Assembly (NCBI GenBank): GCA_019915135.1
Contig: JAHLMK010000018.1
Location: forward strand, 620,001-684,000
Direction of reading: 5' to 3'
DNA: 64,000 bases
DNA from: Strobilurus pachycystidiatus
Taxonomy: Eukaryota > Basidiomycota > Agaricomycetes > Agaricales > Physalacriaceae
A program made the position numbers and the translations under genes. The notes under the pieces were generated by a model. The model searched no databases and was not told the origin of the DNA. It saw only the letters and a program-made list of their open reading frames with translations. The first letter of the stretch is position 1. Each line of letters begins with the position of its first letter. Of the stretch, positions 58,101 through 64,000 are shown in pieces.

Positions 58101-59148
58101 CGGAGACGGATGCTGCATCTCAAACTGGCCGATGGATGGATAGGAAGCTTCGGCGTCAAGATAGTCAGCGTCGTCTACCTCCGGCATAGACGACAGGCCC
58201 GTCAGGTTCTGCTGCGGAATGTGCGGGGAAGACGCGGGTGACGAGAGAGGCGAGTCACCAAGAGTGGCTGTGGGTACTAGGGTATGGGGTGCAGAGAATG
58301 ACGGAGGAAAAGGTCGCGCTGGCACGGAAGGCAGGGTAAACTCTGGGAGGGTATAGGGAGCAGAGGGGGGTGGCGGAGGCTGTGAGGGCTCAAGAGGTGT
58401 CGCTAGGGTGCGCTTGAGCGGAGAGGGCGGGGCGGACATGCGCCGCGAGCTTCCGCTGGAATGCGGAGTGAGCACGGGGGTCACGATGGGCGCAGGGGAT
58501 GGCGGTGGCGGTGCTCGCTTGGTCGGCTTGGAGGAGACCTGGAGGCCATTCGCCTGCAGTGCTTTGAGCCTGTCCTGGATCGACTTGACACCCGAGCTCT
58601 CGCTGTGGATCGTCAGCGTCAGAGCCACGACGACGACCGAGGATGGCTCACCTCTCCTCTGCCGTGCTCCGTATCTTCGCCTCCAGATCCTCCACCGATT
58701 TCTTGGCGTCGGTCAGATCCTAGGCCATCATCAGCATTTACGCAGCATGCGCAACAAAATGACCCACATTCCCATAATTGGGCCAGTCTTTCATGGCCTC
58801 GCGAAATTCGTGGGGCGGCACGTTTGCAAAGACGTTGGACATGATCTGGCTCATCTTGACCATGGCCTGCAGCGCCGTCTTGGGATCGCCCGTCCGCTCC
58901 TGGTCCTTGCCGCGGTCGTACAGCGCCCTCGCAGCCCGCACCATCTGCAGTGTTGGCTTGGACTTTGTCTGCAGGTTCGCCTGGTCGGACGCGTTCCGCT
59001 TCAGTGCCGCAATCTCGTCGTCGATGCTGCTGGAGCCCGGCGACGCCCCACCTGGAGGCCCGGTTGGTGCGCTGGGCAATCTGGAGGATGACGGGCCCCC
59101 ATAGCCTCCAAACCCGTTCAACGATGGCTGCGTCGAGACTCCAAGCAT
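55120..59148 (-). CDS. Doa4/Ubp-type ubiquitin carboxyl-terminal hydrolase (USP8-dimer, rhodanese, UCH)
   Basis: Predicted 1182-residue deubiquitinase. Minus-strand exons are 59148-58768, 58719-58652, 58602-57743, 57677-57080, 57019-56430, 56381-56221, 56173-55889, 55831-55695, 55641-55349 and 55295-55120. Phase holds throughout; the third junction (57743/57677) is least certain. Order of features: an N-terminal helical region (ALYDRGKDQERTGDPKTALQ), a Pro/Ser-rich linker, a rhodanese-like domain (KSKSIHTLLIDVRTRAEFEK to HPPMLLVGGLDACKAKFG), a second Ser/Pro linker and the USP domain. Catalytic Cys lies in GLRNMGNTCYMNSAVQC and His in the spliced IDSGHYTSM. The usual DAxE box reads HDAGEW. 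A CPVC and CQRC pair suggests a zinc-binding finger. Yeast Doa4 acts at endosomes to recycle ubiquitin from cargo; this role is inferred from the architecture. Confidence 0.9.
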
Positions 59149-59325
59149 GTTCGGATCAATGTCTGGCCGTCGCTATCCACAACGACGAGCACGGTAGGGA
59201 GAGGGACCGGTAACGGTGACGAGCAAGTGCAAAGTAGGTTTACATAACACAACTGCATCGGGAGTCGATGATTTAATTGTGGATTATTTTTGGCGCCAAG
59301 TACTCCTCTCCTTCCTACATCCATC

Positions 59326-60174
59326 ATGCCCAAAATTCAAACCCCCTCCCAACTCAAGCAGAGTAGGATCAGCTTTTCAAACCAGAAGCGTACGAACAGC
59401 CAGCCCACCGCAAAGAGTGCGACGGCGACAGCGACCAGCACTCCTGCGACCCTCAAGCGCACACCCGCCAAGACTAGGAGCGACTCGGATGAACTCGAGT
59501 CGGTGTCGGCAGACGAGTCCTCGTCTTCGGACGACGAATCTGAGATTGAGGTCGTCGAGCCGGTTGCGGCGAAGAAGACGCCATCCAGAGCTGCAAAAGG
59601 TGTGTATATGCGCTCTGATGGAGCGACATACCGGCTGACATCATTTTCTCCAGCCAAAGCCAAACCCGTCAAGGATGATATCGACGAGTTCGTAGAGGAG
59701 AAAGTGGCCGTCAAGCCTGCTCCCAAGAGAGGTGTGTGTCTAGCTAGCTTCCTTCTCGACTTAAGCTGATAACATCCTAGGCAAAGCCAAGGCCAAGGCT
59801 CCTGTCAAATCCCGTTCTTCCAAAGCCGTCGTCGACGAGCCTGTTGAGACCGTCTTTCCTAGTAATTATACCCAATCTTCCCTCCATCATTCGTTACTCA
59901 TCTCCGCCTGTAGTCCACGCCGAAGGACAGACGCCAGAACACCAAGTCCTCCATGTATTCGACCTGACATACGACTACGGCCCGTGCGTAGGCATCAAGC
60001 GCCTCGACAGATGGCAGCGTGCCCAAGATATGGGGCTTAACCCTCCCCAAGAGGTACTCCTTCCTCCTCCACTCTTCTTCCTTACTCACTGCGTCCCAGG
60101 TCTACGACATCCTCCTCGCCCATGACGAAAGCGACGTCTCTTATCGCCAGAATTGCTTCCACGGTCAACTGTAA
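59326..60174 (+). CDS. DNA polymerase delta subunit 4 (POLD4/Cdm1-like)
   Basis: Predicted 215-residue protein from exons 59326-59599, 59654-59731, 59781-59861, 59914-60053 and 60100-60174, in phase. The conserved C-terminal core reads VFDLTYDYGPCVGIKRLDRW, then QRAQDMGLNPPQEVYDILLA, closely matching the POLD4 pattern of YGPC-x-G-I-x-R-L-x-R-W and GL-x-P-P. The N-terminus has a basic/Ser segment (QLKQSRISFSNQKR) where a PCNA-interacting motif is expected, then Lys/Ala- and acidic Ser-rich spacers (SDELESVSADESSSSDDESE). It would be a small accessory subunit of the replicative polymerase in the nucleus. It is divergent from the ubiquitin protease gene across only 177 bp, so both promoters share that space. 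Confidence 0.88.
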
Positions 60175-61019
60175 AAACCCTTTTTGTAAGCCCCTTCTGT
60201 CTTGCCAGTGATAGGCGACACTGAACTCTTGATAGGCTAGTGTATTCTTGGACTCTCTGTACCTGCTCGCCTGTATCATACGCCACCTTCCTCCTGCTCT
60301 GAATCCGTGTATCACCAATGCTATTTACTATCACCTGGCCGCCCTTGGATTCCGCTGCGAACGTTTAATAGCGCCACTCGTTGGTTGCGTGGTCTTCTTC
60401 CGGTATCTCTCACTGCTATGCTGGACCAGACACGGACGATCTGACAGGTTGAGATACAAGTGACTAATTCTCTAGACTCGACTCCAGTCACTTCGCCAGT
60501 CCGGTCCGATCAGCCCTCTGGCTTCGCCAGGTACTCGATCGACTGTCATTGAGTATTTTGTTGGCGAGCGGCCGGACTCGAGACTACCAATTCTCGGTCA
60601 TTTGCACTATAGTCGAAGAAGCATGGATACGTGCAAAACAAAACGTACGATGCCCATTGTCGACCGAGACCCACGCGTCTGACATGATCGGCGACCAGCG
60701 GGAATACTTGGTGTGGACGTTCGTGCACGAATCCGTGCGAACAAGAAATTCGGATTACATACAAACTTCCTCTGCAAGGGTTCTTGAATGACACTTCTGA
60801 TGAATCTGAGCTGCAATTTGATGTCAAACCTCGGGCTGACCAGCTCAGCCGGTATGGGTTTCTTGATATCAATCATAATAATGACTGTTCATCTTTCCAG
60901 TGAAGCCCGCTGTCGAGCCTTGGAGATTCGTATATATGGTGAAAAACTTCCCTCTCAGATTCTCATCACAACCACTTAGAACTCTTTCCAGTCTGCCAAC
61001 CATTTCTCCCATTCCTACC
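60175..61019. other. Intergenic region upstream of OYE copy 2
   Basis: 845 bp. One plus-strand stretch near 60745-60895 reads like decayed coding text (FLNDTSDESELQFDVKPRAD) but has no partner exons that I can join. The final 120 bp hold the promoter, or an in-frame N-terminal extension (Met at 60900) of the next gene. Confidence 0.4.
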
Positions 61020-62343
<1,324 letters not shown>

Positions 62344-62493
62344 AGAGTTTACCGTTTACCACACCTGAAGAATCACAGTAGCTATTACGAGCGTGCTTTT
62401 TGATTTTAGAGACAGGCCTCATTGAATAGAGACGATGTAACGCTAGAGATTGGTACACCATGACGTTCACAATCTGTCACTTTTGTCAAGTAA

Positions 62494-64000
62494 TTATACA
62501 GTATCTGCATCGGTGACAGCCACAGCTATGCTGCCTGAACCGTCTCCCGCGCTGCGGATTATCCCTTCCAGCACTTTCACGCACTTGGCAAAATGTTCTG
62601 CAGAGTATTGAACGAAGTATCTGTACAGCGTCTTATCAAGCCAATCCTTCCCATTGTCGCTGAAGAAGTCATTCAACGGAAAGTGTGCCAGCGCAGCAGG
62701 AGTACCACAGTTCCGAGAACCCGTCAGAGCGTGAATATGATATTGCCAATCATGCCAAGTGTTGGCCCAGGCTTCGAGGGCCTTCCATGTGCCCAAGGCT
62801 TCAATCCAGGACGGGTGCTCCGGACACATAGCCAGCATGGGCCACTCCTCAGAAAAGGTCAACATTAAAGCGATAGCGAGCTTTCGGGGCTGATATAGAT
62901 AATCAAGAAACCCTTGGCGCCCTTCTTCAGATACGAGTAAAGGGAACCCTCGCAAAAAAGCAGCTGCTGGGGAGCCTTCGATTTGACGAGTTTGCGCGTC
63001 GAGCGTTGCCCAGTGGTGCATGGCGAGTTCCAGCCAATCGTATTGAATGCAGATTCGGTATGCATCTTCTCGGCCTCTCGACAACGAGAGATTTACCAGG
63101 GATAGGAAGGGAGTTGACAAATATCGCGAACCAGAGGGCGCGCAAGTTATGGACGATTGGAAGATTCGATGTAGATGTAGGAAGAGAAAGGCAAATGACT
63201 TGTCATTCCGGGCAATGTTAAGATACATGTCAAGCGCGACAAGCTGTCCCCGACGTTGCCATGCACGGACAGTATCTGTCTCCGCATATGCCACAAAAAG
63301 CTCGAGAAAGCTTGTTGCCGAGTCGAGCGCTGCGTAGACCTCAACTTCATCCATGGAAGGAAAATGGAATTTCGAGATGGCGTGGAGACTGTCCGGCAGA
63401 AGACCACAGTATATCCGACTCGGAGTCTTGTTGACTGGTTGAGTATCAGGCTCAAGCACATCGTCAGACTCATATGAGAAACATCCGGGGTCCTGTGAGA
63501 AGTGAAGACGCGCCAGGTCGCCAGCAGCAAGGCAAATACGCAAGGATAGGGATGGAACCGAGGCCAATGCGTGGTCAAAGGTTGATAGATAGGGCGTTCG
63601 CAAGAAATATGCCGCTACTTGAAGCTGCAGAGGTCTAATTGACATTGCCTGCTTGATACAGCAGATGTCCGACGGCGGAGCAGAAGGGGAGGTGTGTTGT
63701 CCAATACCCTGCACCACGACTTTCAACGTAGAAGGAAAATGCCACGATGGTCTCTCTCTGCTGCTAGAAGCAGCAACATAGAAAAGTCCTTTCCAAACAA
63801 CTGGACGGAGGACAAAATCGCTGTTCGATAAAAGATAGAGTTCACCGCGAACGTCGCCCATTGCACAGTATATCGTCGCCCCAAGGCGGTCATGCCAGCG
63901 TGAGGCACCTGCTAGCGCTGTGCGACCGAGAAGTTTGCGAACCGGGTCGTCCTCCTGGAAGCAAAAGGCTGATGAGCTGACAAGTCGTTCGATTTTCGTG
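62494..64000 (-). CDS. Hypothetical protein, 5' end beyond the window
   Basis: A single minus-strand open frame runs from the stop at 62494 to the window edge without a stop, giving at least about 500 residues. A Met at 63861 is unlikely to be the start, because coding text continues upstream (SSSAFCFQEDDPVRKLLGRT). Sequence includes LRICLAAGDLARLHFSQDPG, YAALDSATSFLELFVAYAET, LVALDMYLNIARNDKSFAFL and WLDKTLYRYFVQYSAEHFAK. The text is helical and Leu/Ala-rich without a signature I recognise. It ends 150 bp from the OYE gene, which converges on it. Confidence 0.65.
   Translation of the reverse strand, partial: TKIERLVSSSAFCFQEDDPVRKLLGRTALAGASRWHDRLGATIYCAMGDVRGELYLLSNSDFVLRPVVWKGLFYVAASSSRERPSWHFPSTLKVVVQGIGQHTSPSAPPSDICCIKQAMSIRPLQLQVAAYFLRTPYLSTFDHALASVPSLSLRICLAAGDLARLHFSQDPGCFSYESDDVLEPDTQPVNKTPSRIYCGLLPDSLHAISKFHFPSMDEVEVYAALDSATSFLELFVAYAETDTVRAWQRRGQLVALDMYLNIARNDKSFAFLFLHLHRIFQSSITCAPSGSRYLSTPFLSLVNLSLSRGREDAYRICIQYDWLELAMHHWATLDAQTRQIEGSPAAAFLRGFPLLVSEEGRQGFLDYLYQPRKLAIALMLTFSEEWPMLAMCPEHPSWIEALGTWKALEAWANTWHDWQYHIHALTGSRNCGTPAALAHFPLNDFFSDNGKDWLDKTLYRYFVQYSAEHFAKCVKVLEGIIRSAGDGSGSIAVAVTDADTV

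Overview
The window reads as nuclear DNA of a filamentous basidiomycete, most likely a mushroom-forming agaricomycete. Supporting this are dense spliceosomal introns of about 42-60 nt with GT..AG ends, an intron-containing tRNA-Lys, an intact KDZ-type DNA transposon with a CxC-type cysteine cluster, and a mix of ordinary eukaryotic genes with unknown genes of the type expanded in agaricomycetes. Gene models were built by hand by joining reading frames across splice sites. Most models keep phase through every junction; the exceptions are named. No similarity search was possible.

Left flank (1-6.4 kb): a PTEN-type phosphatase gene (+), an Old Yellow Enzyme gene (-) and a kinase-fold gene (-). 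Right flank (48.8-64 kb): two further copies of the kinase-fold gene (-), tRNA-Lys(CUU) (-), a leucine-rich/F-box-like gene (-), a Doa4-type ubiquitin protease (-), DNA polymerase delta subunit 4 (+), a second Old Yellow Enzyme gene (+) and a gene cut by the window edge (-). These resemble core or duplicated host genes.

Between them (about 6.4-48.6 kb) lies an accessory, repeat-rich island. It holds a small chromodomain gene, at least ten intron-containing genes of unknown function, an intact KDZ transposase gene (24.6-28.4 kb) lying against the truncated end of a second KDZ copy, a near-perfect 1.47-kb direct duplication 20,976 bp apart, a broken TPR/Mlp1-like gene, and several gene fragments. 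Several unknown proteins share modules: a weak N-terminal T/S-x-x-Q ... W ... FF-x-x-W module in five genes, and an RNase H1-N/viroplasmin-like fold in three gene regions, one carrying it twice.

The most unusual signal is a short core, TCGTTAACACGCCA, with variants. It recurs by eye some 60-70 times in intergenic DNA from about 10.0 to 44.2 kb, in both orientations, inside tandem or dispersed repeats whose other sequence is unrelated (45-bp, 80/160-bp, about 35-50-bp and about 180-bp spacings). I did not see it in either flank. Arrays border the KDZ gene on both sides, so a transposase-binding or other protein-binding site spread by mobile DNA is one explanation, but that is inference.
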